A stretch of 64,000 nucleotides of DNA from Pachyseris speciosa. Taxonomy: Eukaryota > Cnidaria > Anthozoa > Scleractinia > Pachyseridae. Below the pieces are notes generated by a model. It saw only the letters and a list, made by a program, of their open reading frames with translations. It was not told the DNA's origin and did not search any database. Both the position numbers and the translations under genes were made by a program. Numbering within the stretch: the stretch's first letter is position 1; each line of letters begins with the position of its first letter. The stretch is taken from NCBI GenBank assembly GCA_016490735.1, contig JAEMWC010000281.1, positions 307,501 through 371,500 of the forward strand. The letters run 5' to 3'. This document shows, piece by piece, positions 39,001 through 53,743 of this stretch.

Positions 39001-42000
39001 TCTTCTGGTTTCTGGGTTTAATTAAACAGACGTTAAAGCTGTAACAGAAAGTGTCAGGAAAATTTACGAGACAATCTTGTTGCTAAGTTGAACCTTTTTT
39101 CCTTGTGGCTGAGACAAGTGTTATAATTATTTTGCAGACGATCGTTGTGGCATAAAGCTAAGAAATGTCATCTCACACCTGGACAAACAGAACTCAAGGT
39201 TAGGATCGTCTTTATATTTATTTCTTTTCTTCAATTCTTGCTCTGTCTCTCTGCAATTTGTTTACGTTTGTGATATTTACTTCGGTGCATTCTTTTTGTT
39301 GTTTTCAGGTTGATTTTCCACTGCCAATCGTTGCCTGTAATTTGATGATTGAGTATGCTGATTTCTATGAGAACTTTCAGGTAATTGCTTCGACGTTGTT
39401 TGCTGAAACTTACAGTCCTTTCCAAGTCTTGAAGGAAAGAATATTTCTGACATCTAACATTTTGGCTCTCTTCATGGAGAACCTCGCAATCCAATTTCGA
39501 AATTGATGAAAACTTATTGCTACGCAGTAGTATTGGGATGCAAAAGCTTGCATAGTCGTTTTATTAATTTATTTTTTCACATTCATATGGTTCTTGGCTA
39601 CAACGAATATATATTCATTGACCAAAAATGTTATATTTTGTATAAATCATGCGTTTCGTCGCATGGTCACCCATTTATGCAATCGAAGGTAGTGGATCAA
39701 TTGACACGGGGCCTTGTCTGCTCCTCACAGAGCAAGCAGCCAGTTGTTGTCTCTACATTAACTTGTTTATCTACCTTGTAGGCCTCTTCAGAGACTTTAC
39801 AGTGTCCTCGCTGTAGTGCGTCTGTTAATGCTAATCCTGGAGTATGCAGCAATTGTGGAGAAAACGTTTACCAGTGCCACAAGTGCAGGTTTGGTTCTGC
39901 TATCATTTTATTTGCTCTAGTGACCCCAAGATGGCCAATTCTACTACTCAGTTGTGAAGAATGACTAGTACAGTGTTCTGAAAATCTCCAGAAAAAAGTC
40001 TTTGTGCGTTTGCTTGGTCCACCAGAAAGTGTTTGATTGATCGATCGATTGATCGATTGTTTGTTTTGCTTTTTCAAGATCCATAAACTATGATGAGAGA
40101 GACCCATTCTTATGCAATGCTTGTGGTTTCTGCAAATACGCCAAGTTTGACTACACTCTGACTGCCAGGCCCTGCTGTGCTGTGGATCCAATTGAGAATG
40201 AAGAAGATCGAAAAAAGGTACTTGATAAGTGGTAGTCTTTACACTAGAGACAAAGTAAACTTAGGAATATTTCAAGTCAAGTAAAAATTTTTGATACTTC
40301 AAGTAAACTTTTCTGACTTAACGCTTCACACACAAGTGAGTTTTTTACTTCAAGATCTACTTAAGTTGATTTTCCCACGCAATTAATTAAGGTTGAGGAT
40401 AGGTTTCGCCCACCTCAAGGCTCAAGAAACCGCAAGTTGGCCAAGTCGGTTCTAAGATGGTTTCAAGTCACTTGAACTTTATTGAATCGTTTCAACTTTC
40501 CGACTTTAATGAGATGCAAAGTAAAATATCTTGGGATTTGACTTAGGCCTTCACACACACAATTTTGGTTTAAGTAAGCAGCCTAGTGTAAAGAGTTCCA
40601 GTTGTTAAATCTAGATTCATGAAAGAGAAATGATGTACATGTAGTACTTTAACTCACTCAGCGTTTACCGTCTGTTTTGCTTTGATTTCCTTCTGCTCTT
40701 TCTAACTTGATCCTAATTCAACCTTCATTTTACAGGCAGTTGCAAACATCAACTCTTTGCTGGAGCGGGCAGACAGGGTGTATCGGCAGCTTGTGTCTCA
40801 TAGGCAGCCTTTGGACCTCCTTTTAAACAGATTACTGGAACATGGACAGCAAGAGCCTGTGCAGGTTAGATGCACTGGTGTATATCTTTATTGTAACCTT
40901 TTTGTCCCTAGCCTTGCCATCATCTACTGATTGGCGTGTGTCATTGACACCAGTATAATCCACTGTGTATTTGTTCTGTTCATTTAACCATTGCTGGTTA
41001 AGGTGCAGTGATGGAGTACACTCCTGGCATGTGTTGTTGTACTGTTTGCAGTAGTCGGTGCCATACCGTTGACACGTCCCCGCGATTTATATAGTTTTGT
41101 TTCAAGCCAAACAGTGAATCCAAAGAACTGTAAAAGCGAGGATTCTACCGATTCTTCGTGGTTATGTCCTTTGGCCAGTTGGCGTATAACCACTGAAGAG
41201 AAGGAGTGTAAAGGTCTCAATGTTTAAGAAGCGAATCAAAAGCCTTGTCAAGTACAACAACAACAACAACAACAACAATTGCAATTTATTATATATAGCA
41301 ACTGTGTACTATATTTGTCACCCGCAGTTAGCTTAGCTATTTGAGGCTGGTAACAGTTCGCGATAAATTTTAATTGGGAATCCAAAAAATAAATAAACAG
41401 AATAAATAAAGCACTGTTTGGATATGACATGGATGTGCAGCAGACTGGATATGCACTGTACTGGATTGTTAGAGACAATCTTGGCTGATCGTTGCCTCTA
41501 GTAAGTAGTGTATGGGCAGTGATGCACGATTACTATTTATTTATGCGTTGCTTTACAGGACGGCACAGCTGCTTCAATGCAGACGATGGCTTCTATAGTT
41601 TCGGGATCCTCAACAGGAAGCAGTGCATCTTCCAATACCGGAGTCAACAAGGCAATCCAGGCTTTGGCTCATCGCTACTGTATTGAATGCAAAGGAACAT
41701 TTGATGAGCTCAGCAAGATCACACAGGTTTGGAACAATCTATGTTGTCTTATTAGAGCATAATGCAACAATTAAACATTTAACAGCATTCAAAAGACTGA
41801 TACAACAGTCTTTTATACGTTGAATTAGAGAAAGTGAGTGAGCAGATAAAACCATCAGTTAGTAATACCTAAGCAAAAAGAAAAAAAAAGAAGAAGAAGA
41901 AGTAAAACAAAAGGCAGTTTTTTTCATACGACGACAGAGACAATTCTAAATCCCTGAAGCATCAAAATGTTGAAAACTTCCCCTTGAATCTCCAGAAAGT

Positions 42001-45000
42001 CCTGGCTTCCCGAAAGGAGTTACTGGAGTACGACTGCCGCGAGAGTAAGGCTCCGCTTGAGACCACTAGTAGTGGATCATTGCTGTTGTCATCCGGTGTG
42101 AAGGGTCTGCAGGGTGAATGCTATGGCTGTGCTTCTGCTGCAATTGAGCATTGTGTTACGCTATTGAGAGCATTGGCCATGGTGCCAGGAACCGCAAGGA
42201 ACTGGTCGAACAGGTCAGTCTTGTTGTTTGTTTGTTTGTATTTTAGAAAAATATCCAAGAACCTTGCTCTCACGAGTGGCAACAAGAAGATTTTTTTACC
42301 GAGTGTGCTTATTCATGCCTTTTATCGCCCAGTTAATGTTAATCAACAGTTTTACTGTTGGACAACGAGTTCAGAGTATGATTTTCGTATACTCACATTT
42401 ATTTGTTCATCAACAAACCAACAAAATGACCAGCTCCCAATTGGCTTGTTAGCTCGGTTCATTGAACACTGCACCCGTATCGCAGAGGTGGGCTCCACTC
42501 ACCTACAAGCCTGATTTTACATCTGCAATCTTCGTATGAGTGATTTTTGGATCTAATTATTTCGTTTTTGTTTTGTTTAATTAGGGCCTCATACAAGAAT
42601 TAGTGGAGTTTAACTTGCATGAAGGCACTCCACAAATGAGGAGCGATGTGAGACATCTGCTGTGTTTGCTGACAAAGGACAATGAAGATGCTACAATGCA
42701 GCTGAATGAAATTCTCATCAGTGCTGTGGGGGAGGCTGTAAACAGTCACAAATCCAACCCAGCAGTGGTCAGTAGCACTCTTATTCTCAAGTAACATTTA
42801 TACTGGAGCTGCCTGCAATCAGGTGTCATCATGACAGAGTTTCCCAGTCAAGAAAAACCTGAACATCTTTTTTTTTCGTGCCGTGTAGGTCTCGGGTATC
42901 AGTCGAGAAATGCTGCTTCTGAGCAATGCAGTTGAGATGGAGGACTCTTGCTGGGAAATGCGTTTGAGATGTGGTAGGTTTTTGTCAAGATCTGAAGAGA
43001 ACCTGGCCTCTTAATTCATTCCAGTACGGTACTCTCACCCAAGGTTACCTAAGCGACTGATCATTTATTGATGTTGAATTGTCTGCATGATTGTTTTAAC
43101 ACCAGTGTATTTTGTTGTGCTAGTGATGACACTGTTTATGATGTCTGTTGAGGTGCGCAGTCCGCTCATCATGGAGAGCATCACTTTACCTTGTTTGAAG
43201 ATCCTGCTTCGACTTGTTAAACCACCTTCACCTAGCAGCAAAGCTAACAAGGTACTCATTCTTCTGTTGTACGTTTTGTAAAAGGTGTGAGGAAACCTTA
43301 TTTGCCATCCTGTGCTGAAAAATTGTTGCACCAAAGCGCTTTTCACCCTGACTTTTGTAAAAAAAAAAAAAAGCTTGGGTGTTCAGAAATGCCGTTCATG
43401 TTTGACTTAAGGAAGCTATGCCACGTGCTTTTTAAATCGCTTTGAAATTCAGAAAAAGATACTGGATTGTAATTATACATTGATTTAAGTTATGTCTGAG
43501 TTCTGTTTAAAATTATTATACCAGTCTAGCAAAACATTATTAAGCCTCTTTAGCTTAGGATGGTAAGGATTGAAACTTGAAAAAATGTGGCCACCTTTTT
43601 CAAGTTCTTCTCTTGTGCTGTGGAAAAAATAGCCGAGTACAGATTATGGTTTGAGAAAATAGCTTGATGTCTTTCTTTTGGTGTTCTGGGGGCACCTTGG
43701 TTATGGTACGTGAATGGACTTGGTTTTAATTTGACCCCCAAAACATATAAATATCCAGGACAAAGCAGGAGCAATGATTTCTTTGTGGAAATCAGCACAT
43801 ACCCAGGGGTTATACTCATTGTATTTATTGCTCTTTTTTTTCCCCAAAGGACAAAGACGGCATGTCGCTGGGTTCAATTCAGGGTTACAGTGATGTGCGT
43901 ATTAAAGCCAAGCAGTGGATGGATGGAGATGCCAGTCATACTTATTCTCAGTGGAAAGCAATGGCTCCCAGGAAATCCACTGATAGCAAGACGGGTACTG
44001 GGGAGAGTCGCAGTGAAGCACGCAAGCGCCACCTCATGGAGAAGTATGGCCGCAAGTGGCGAGAGAGGACCAAAAGAAGTGAGTCAACAGATGAGAAGGA
44101 GGCTCCGGAGGAGGAGTGGCTCAGGCACGTGCTGTTTACACCATCAAACAGAGCTGCTCGACAGATGGCATGCACCATGATAGAGTCCCTGTGTCAGGTA
44201 TTATTATACACACGATAGTATATTGTGTTTGATGAGGCTCGGTGATGGAGAGGATAGTTTTGTTTCTCTTGTCAGAGAACAGAGGGTTGAAATTGTCGTT
44301 TAATATTTATAACGATTGCCTATATGTGACCTTAAAGTGCCTATAAAGTAAAAAACGTCTTGTTCTAATATGCTAGTTCATTCTTTTCTGAATCTTAATA
44401 TGTAGGCATTAAAACATTCACAACGCGGAATAAAGCGAACCGAAAGTTTTAAATTTGGCGCCAATAAGTGTTTCCATCTTGCGCGCGGCCAAAACGATCG
44501 TATCACAAAGCTGTGACGTAGGAAATACTTCAGAAGACACGAGTGTCTTGGCATTTCCTACGTCATCAGCATTGTCCTGGGCAAAGATTCGTTCCCAGTC
44601 CACGGGACACAATTTAGTGAATTTTGAGGTTCTTTGGAGGGCGAAAAAATTCGGCTTTAGTTACTTTTGTCAAATTTCGTTTTTCATTTCGTATTCAAGA
44701 CACAATAAACTTCAAAAACTACGAGAAAAAAATTTTACAGAGGTACTTTAACTGGATGAAAAAAAGTACCAAGAAACTGTATTAAGCAATGTAAAGAACA
44801 ACAACATTTATAGTGAAGATTCGTGATGAGTCGGAGATATCAGTTGGCCTCATGGGTCGTGCATTTTGACCACCACTTACGTGGTTTTTAGTACAAATGT
44901 GTCGAAATTGTTCAAAATTATTTTCAAGCCCTAACGTTTTTACGACTTTAGAGCAAAGGGCTACGGACGAATAGAAACTACTAGCAAAATCGGTGGGCAA

Positions 45001-48000
45001 GTTTGTACACACTCTTGCTTAGACATTTGTAACAGAAGGCTTCAATTTGTTCCGTTTCGTTTAGATGCCCAGTCGACAACAGCACATGTTGGACTTGCTG
45101 ACAAGGTATGTTGTCTTAAAATAATAAATAAATAATTGATTAATTGTACAGTGCATTGTTTTAAGCTAAGGTACTCGAAACTTATGGTCTTGATTCTTCC
45201 CAAAAAGAACAAAATATGATTATGTCATATAGGGTGGAGTGCATAACGGAATAACCATTCTTTACGCAGCTATTTAGAGGAAGTGCGCAGTGCTGGCGAG
45301 AATGCAGCAGAGTTCTTTCAGTTGTATCAGCGGCTGACTCAACCAACTTACTGGAAATTTTACCTGGCCCTGCAGGGAGCATTGTTGCAAATTGGACGGC
45401 TTTTGACTAAGGTACATTCATAAATAAGTCTTTTGGATTCACAGAAGGGCCTCAGGTAGACAAATCCTTAGACAAAAGGCTTAGTCTTGCTCGCTTTAGG
45501 TGTGAATCAATCAACAAAGAGTGTGCAGAAACCGACAAATAAAATGTTCCCTTTTTTACGCATTGTAAAGAAACTTTGTTACCTTTTTCTTTTTTCACTA
45601 ACTCCCGTTAAAGAGTTAAAAGTGACTAGTACTTTTTTCTGTTATTAGATACGTATGTTCTGCTCATTTTAAGGTAATTTGGTTGGGGTGTCCTGAAAAA
45701 TATTATTTCTGATCATCAGCAAGCAAATGAAGAGAATGCTTTAAATTTTATAGTGAAAATTTCTGTTTAGGCGGTTTTAAGGCCCCCAAAGAAGTAACTT
45801 TAAAAGTCTTTAAACCTTATCTCGACAAAGTTAAATACGATTACTTTCTCTGCAGGAAATCGAGCATCTGACGTATTTGGAACAGTACACACTGAGTTCT
45901 GATTTGTCCCAGGGATATGCTTTGAAGATGCTAGCTGGTAAGTAGGCACATACAGTTACAGTTCCTCAGCATAGTTAACAATTGGTTCATGTGCCAGAGT
46001 GCGTTCATTGAGATATTAAGCACTCGGAAGGTTTGGAGAGCACGAAAGATGCGTAAGAGTTGCTTGAGGCATATTGTATGTCATAGACAATAAAAGTACG
46101 TTTTATTCTGGATTTCATCATCACAATCTCCTAACTCGCTTTCATTAATTGATCTTTCTCCCTTTATTGCAGTACTTTCTTGTATGAGTTGTGGAAATCT
46201 CCCTCTGCTACCTTTTCAGTTCGATTATCTTCATGTTTTCGTTTCTTTGCAGAGTTGATGTCTTCATTTCTGGAGCATGAGGGAATCAAACAGAAGTTCA
46301 AGGGAAGACTTGTGGCCACAGTGCTGAACGGTTACTTGTCGTTGCGAAGGTGACTCTTATGATGGTTGATCCATTCTGTTTACAGGTTTATTTCTCATAC
46401 TAATCTTGCGCTTATCATGTAGTCAGTTTGGGAGTTTAGCCCTCAAAACTGATTGGTGAGACTCGAGATTCAGTTACAATTACTAGATAACAAAAAACAA
46501 ACAAACAAACAAACAACTGAAAAGTCGAGGTCTAATCGTCGGTCGTGTGTACACATCAGGGTTTATTTGGTATTCCGTTCTTGTGATTAAGATTTTTTTA
46601 GACAGTAGTTGGGCGAGACTGGGTAATCTTTTGCAAAGAACGGATTACCAACACACTACTAGTTAGTAAAGGTCACATTTTCCGCCCAGTCCACAGATCA
46701 GGTTTATTTGATAGTATAATCTTAAGCTTATTTTATGATTAGACTGGTGGTTCAGCGCACCAAGCTGATTGACGAGACTCAAGAGATTCTGTTAGAGTTG
46801 CTGGAGGAGATGACTACTGGTAGGTGCTGTCACATTGAACACGCATTAGGCCATGTGAAAAATGTCTCTGGTCAGGTTAAAGGAGCTATGTCACATGAAT
46901 CTCCACTCTTTCAACAAATTGACGAAATTGGAAATAATCACTAGATTATAACACTGGATATAACATTTAAGTGTACAAAAAAATGGATATCATCATAACC
47001 TATTTTCGCTTTTAAATTTCACGGGCGCGGCCATGTTGGATTTGATGACGTGTAATGGTTGCCCTATTGTTTAACACAGGATTTTCTGCTTCATTTGCTT
47101 CTTGACAATAGCTGCAACCATTACACGTCATCAAATCCAAAGTGTCCGCGCCTGGGAAATTTGAAAGCAAAAATAGGCGATAATGATATCAATTTGTTTG
47201 TACACTTAAACTTTTTATCCACGTTTCAAAACAAAATTTGGTACCAGTGATTATTTCCAACAATTTAGCGTGAATTTGCTGTAAGAGTGGAGGTTTCCTT
47301 TAATATTACCTTGACAAGCTGAAAAAGATATTGGAAGCAAAGAAAACCCAAAAATAACAGTTCAGTTTTGTTCAAAATTATTTTACATCTTAATCAGAAC
47401 TATTAACTAAGCATCTTTGGCTGAGGATGGGGAGGACTGAAAAGGATTGCAACTTGAAAAAAATTGGGCCAACTTTTTCAAGTTCTCCTCTTGAGCTGAG
47501 GAAAAAATAGACAAATCCAGATTATGGTTTGGTTTCCCTTTAAGAAAATAACTTGATATCTTTCTTTTGGTGTTATAGGGACATGTTGGGTATGAGAATT
47601 GGTACTTAAGGGTACTTGGTTTTGATATGAACTCCAAAACGTCAAAATTACCATGACTTGGTCCCTAAAGAAATCAAAGCACGACTGTGAAGAAGTCGTG
47701 GATATGTGACCTTATAAATTTGCGATAAGGGGGATTAAGCCAAGATGACTCGAGAAAACGGCGTTTTTACTAGTTTAAATGCGTAAAACCTCTTTCTGGA
47801 AAGTGTTTAAACAACTTTTTAATGCGTTTAAACGGCCAGCTCTTTTGAGCATCAATTTTTTTGTTCATGAGTTTAACGCAATTTAACCTCGGGGTGCATA
47901 TTTACATATTAGCTTTTGAATGAATTATCGAAGCAGGGAGATATCGTGGGAGTTAAAATGTGTCAATGTGCTCCTTTTGAAAGCTGAGCAAGTTTCTGTC

Positions 48001-48864
48001 TAGTCTTTATGGTCGGATAAATATCATTCATAAATATTCATTCAAAACTTTTACTGAAAATATGGCGCGTTTAGTTAAAACGAAGAGTATTTCTCAAAGC
48101 AAACTTGTGTTTACATTGTAGGTAGACGCGATGGCGCCACAAAAAATAATTTGATTTTAGATTGCGTTGTTCTCGTCAGAATATTATTTACAACGCTGAA
48201 AATGGCTTCGCGAATGCAGCTATATTTGTGTCAAAAGTTTCCGTCATCAATTTCTGTGCATTTCTGTGCAATTTCTGGTTGAACGGCTCATAATTTTTCC
48301 ACAGATCGTAAATTGGATGAACGTAGGAGAAGCTGCGCTTGTGACGGAATATTGTTTATAATTTCTTTCGCCATCTGGCTGTTTGATCGAACGTTCCTTT
48401 TGCCGTTTATTCGTTCGATCCGAGCTGAAATAAAGTTACTTTACTTTACTTTTTTCATTCCGTTCATTGGTTCGACTGTTGCTCCTTAGACATACTTCGG
48501 AAAGCCGATAGAGGTGTTCCGGCGATATTTCGGAAAATCGATATCTATTTTGTCTGCCGTTGACATGTCGATTTGTTTACATCTGAGTGAGTGAAAAATT
48601 TGCATAATCTGACCCCCAACAATACTCGTTCCTACGCTTTGCGTATCCACGACTTAAAAACGATACCATAAGAATTCTTAACCTCTTTGTGGTTAATATC
48701 ATTGGTAGTGGTAATAAGCTCCCTGTAGCTATCAGAAACTTAACTGAGTATAACTCCTTTTGTCGTAGTGTGAAGAGACATCTTTCGTGTGGGCAACCTT
48801 AAGCAGTGACACAATTATAAATTGTACATATACTATTCTTAATTTTTTTATTTTTATTTATTTA

Positions 48865-48897
<33 letters not shown>

Positions 48898-49083
48898 TAT
48901 TATTTTTATTTTTAGGCAATTTTTTGTTATCATTTATCACTGTAAATATAAACTACTTAGCGTTTTTAACAGAGTTTTTCCTAGGTTTGTTATAATTGTA
49001 ATTAACCTTAGTTAAATATTAACGGATGAAGAGCCACCTAGTGGAAATGCTGTTAATAAAGTCATTATTATTATTATTATTAC

Positions 49084-49141
<58 letters not shown>

Positions 49142-52100
49142 ATAAGAATCACAGCGACCTTGAGATCCGAATACAATTTCAACTGTTACGTCATGAGTAA
49201 TCCTTCTTGCTGTTGCTTCAGAGCATAGGAAGAACGTGTGATGGTCGAGCTCGAAATTAAACTTACAACTGTATTCTGATGTTGATGTCCTGATGACTAG
49301 AGCAATAATGAAATTTATGGTCAAGACAGCAAAGCCAGTTTACTTACGAGACATTCTATTTTAAGAAAAGCGGAACGAACTCTTTTTTTGTACTTGCAGG
49401 TACTGAGACCGAAACCAAAGCATTCATGGCTATTTGTGTGGAAACCCTCAAGAGGTTTGCTTCATTACACGCATCTTTTTTCAAGGGTTTAAATATGTTT
49501 GACGTCTTGCAGACAGAACATTACGCACATAGTCAGAGGCAGACTTATAATTACTGAAAAGGACAATGGTAAGGTTTTACTGAGGAAACACTTTAATCTT
49601 GTCATCTTTTTCGCGCCTTTGTTTCAGGTACGGATTGGAAGACCTGAGGACTCCAGTGTTTATTTTTGAGCGCCTGTGCAACCTTATTTTCCCTGTAAGT
49701 TACTCCGGAGTGAGTAAATTAAGAAATACAACGTGATAGAAATGCATCTAACATCAAAGAAATCTCGGAAAAAAAATCCGAGCTCCAGATGGGATTTGAA
49801 CCCACGCCCCTTCATGATCTAGACGTACGCTCTAACCACTGAGCTACTGGGACTCTGGTGAGCAAGGGTGAAATGTGGGCTTTGACTGGAACCGCATCAC
49901 GCGGTCACACAGCCGTGCAAAACAAACGCCACGTTACAAGTCTTCAGTTTACCCATACTGACACAAAATTTAATGGTTAACTAAATATGGTTTTATAATA
50001 GCATCCAGGTTCATGCCATCTTTATTCTATATCGTTAAGAGTGAAATAAATGAACTTGTTCAGTCCCGTCTAGGAGTACCGTTAAGACCGTAAGACCCAA
50101 TTCTCCGATATTCTGCTGCCTCACAATTGCTGTCTTCACTTTTTCAGGAAGAAAATGATGTGGGTGAGTTTTTTCTCACGTTGGAGAAAGACCCTCAGCA
50201 GGAAGACTTTCTGCAAGGACGCATGCAAGGAAATCCTTACAGGTTTGTTTGAACATTTTCTTAAGGTTTGAAGGTTTTGTCAGAAATTAGATTCATAAAA
50301 TCTGGCATAGTGTTTTGACACTTTTTCATGCGTGGAATGAGAAGGAAGAGAGGTGCATGTATTGTAATCAGCAAGAAATATTGCACGAGTGAATTATTAA
50401 TGCATGGACTGCTTTTGGCTGTCTTTTCAGTTGTAATGAGCCTGGTATGGGTCCCCTCATGAGAGATGTCAAGAACAAGATTTGCACTGGTAAGGAAACA
50501 CCTGCAGTCGTTTTACAGTTCTTTATTATTGGTGATAGTATGTCCTTGCAGCACGATTTGGAGAAGGGTAGCATGTTTAACTAACGCGCATACTTAAAAG
50601 CTGGCAACCATCTCATCAGAATTTGACAACAGTGGTCAACACATCCAAAACCAAATTGTCTCATAGGAAACATCTCAATCACAGGCTTCATGAGGCTGGT
50701 CCCCGGCGTGCGTCTCTCAAAACTCCTGAAAACATAATGAAACACAATTGTTCACTACTCTAATTCAATTTTTTAGATATTTTGAAAGCAAATGCGTTCA
50801 AAATGTTTCAAGGTAAATTAAGAACCGACATCCCTGTCTTCTGCATTTCGATTCTTTGTAACCTTCTTTTGAAAACTAAAAAAGCTACCAACTGTGTTTA
50901 AAAGAAGCCTTCTTCGATAAACGTTTGGTTTTCTAACAAGAACTTAATTGGAATAGTTTGCACTAAAATGACCAACAGTAACCCGAAACTCCTGGAATTT
51001 TATTAAACGCACCCTGATTGGCTGTCTGAAAGGGATCCCGTGACATGTGACCCCCTGTTTTTGTAGACCGTTGCCTTAGCAACTGAGCTCAACTGTTCAT
51101 GTTTGTTCATTTTTCCAGATTGTGAACTGGTAGCTTTGCTTGAGGATGACAGTGGAATGGAGGTAACTGAAATGTGCAATCTTTTCTTGCTGAATTATCT
51201 TTTTAACGAAGATTAATGACATTCCTCCTTCCATGTCAGTTGCTTGTCAACAGCAAAATTATCAGCCTGGACCTGCCTGTCAAGGATGTTTACAAGAAAA
51301 TTTGGTGCCCCGAAGGAGAGGTGTGTTGATGTTTTACGGTTTATAGGAATCCACAGCATTGATTTTCCAAAATTGCCTTGTAACTTGGGCATTATTGGGT
51401 AACATAATAATACGAGCGACTGTTAATAATTCAACATTATCACAGGTAATGATAATTATTTTGCTGACTGCATTTGAGTTAACCTGTGTGCAGACGTCTC
51501 CTATTTCCTTTGCTGCACGTGTCCTTTGCACGCAGGCTACATTTCAGCGCGTGCTGCAGTTTCAGTTTTCACTTCCCGAAGAGAGTCTTCATGATACCTT
51601 AGTATACTGATCAGTTTTTACTTTCCAAAGAGGGGGGGAGGGGGGGGGGGGTCTTTTGATACCTTGGTGTACTGAATTCCTTTTGTCATTGAATTCTTGC
51701 GTTAGGGGGAACCAATGAGGATTATCTACAGAATGAGAGGTAAGCAATTTTTTCGTCAGTTAACGAGGGTGAGAAAAAGACAGGCTGAAGCTAACTTAAT
51801 TTGAGCTGAAAAGCATTCTTTGTTTACACAAGCAATTACAGTAGCATTTTTCTGAATATAAAATCTATTCCTTTAACGTCACTAGTTCAAAATTATTTAC
51901 AGTTTTGTAACAACAACTGTTGGTCTGGGCTTAGTCAGAAAATCACCTTCGTTTCTTCCTCTCAGGTTTGTTGGGAGATGCAACCGAAGAGTTTGTGGAA
52001 AATCTTGATACACAGCAAGGTTAGTGCTGATTGCCACCTTTATAAGCTTGCTGTGCTCTCCATTTATCAGATCTAGACGGCTAGGCGTAACTTAAATCAA

Positions 52101-53706
52101 ATTATACATTTCTTGATGGAGAGAATCATGTATACTCCTCAGTTTTGACAGACCAACAATGCATATGTGTGTTTTTCTCGTATGTTGACAGAAGAAGAAC
52201 TGGATGACGAAGAAGTGTATAAGATGGCTTCCATCATGTCCAGCTCTGGTGGACTGGAGGCTATGCTCAGCAGGTAATTAATCGCCTTGTACTGTGTCAT
52301 TTTATGGCCACAAGAAGTGTCCGCGGTTGAATTTTGTGTTTCTCTTAACAGCAGGGCGGCCATTTAAACGCCGGAAAACAAGGGAAACTGGAGAAAAGAA
52401 TGACTTGTTCCTCCTCCCCTGTTCCATTCTTTCCCTCTACCTGCCTGCTTACTGATTCGAAATAACAGTTCAGACATGAGGAGACACGTAAACCAAACCA
52501 CTTAGACTTACTTGCGGGCGGGTCGTGCCATTCTCGTCCTCTGTGATGGGTACAAGATAGCGAAACAGAAGCAGATAGCAACTTCAAACTAACGGAATGT
52601 TGTGCATTTTTCAGCCTGTATTATTAAACATCACGCAGTTGTCTTAATGTTGTAACGTCGTGCAAATCAGTAGCTGGTGTGGTTTGATATTTAGATATAC
52701 ATGAAACAGTTTTGAGCCAATGCACCTATGTTTCTTTTAAGGTTGAGTGGTATTAAAGACCTTGTGCGTGGCAAGCAGTTAGTGTCAGTCATTCTTAAGC
52801 TGATGGGATACTGTGTCAAACTTAAGGTAGATTAATAATGATGTTACTCATGTTGCCCTTTAGATTGATTTCATTCTTCTAAAAGCGATTTTTTTCAACA
52901 GCATTAGAATGACAGAAAGATGGTTTACGATAATAGCTAGACTTTAGTCCAATGGTCACAACAACAGGAACCAGGGATAGTACAGTGACTGTTTAAAAAG
53001 TGTTATTCCAGTCTTATTCCAGTCTTAACTTGTTGTTCATCCCCAGGTCAATAGGCAGTACCTGTGCCTTCCAACCCTGAATACTCTCAATGTCCTTCTT
53101 GGAACATTAAACCAGGTATGGAAACGAAACAATATCGCTATGTTCATTGGAAACAACAGTCGGTTTTCGGACACTGTACGGTCGCATTTTTAAAATCTCC
53201 GACTAATTTTACAATGTGCTTGGCCATTACTGTCCGTACAGAAGAAATTCAGAATTTATACTTATAAATCTGTTAAGCTGAAAGCGTTTGTTGTAAGAGG
53301 CGTGTAGAAATAACGCCATGTCTTTATCTTTGTTTTTGCTGGAAGCTAAAAAAAATGGCCGTGTCTGCCGCCTGGTTACTTAACATTTGTGTCTGCCTTC
53401 TCAGTACCTAATATCTCCCTTGTGTTTGTGTGCAGCAGAGAGGTCAGTGTTTAACGATGGCTTGTTGTTTAGGCTCTGCAGCTGGAGGCTGATTCAGGTG
53501 GAGGAGCCAGCATAGCAGAAGATGTGCTGGGCATCATGGAGACGGTTCTGCAGGAGGCCACCAGTACTCCTACCCCTGACATACCCATCCAGCAGGGAGA
53601 TGGCTCACAACTAGACATGCTTCTAGACAGGATAACAAGCCCCTATGTGGTACGGTTTTGTGTATGTTATTTTTGGTGATGCCGATGACAGTGAGGATCA
53701 TGGCTG

Positions 53707-53743
<37 letters not shown>

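Noticed and set aside
49019..49324. Frame with a run of Asn
   Set aside because: (TTA)n tail of a LINE-like insert read on the minus strand.
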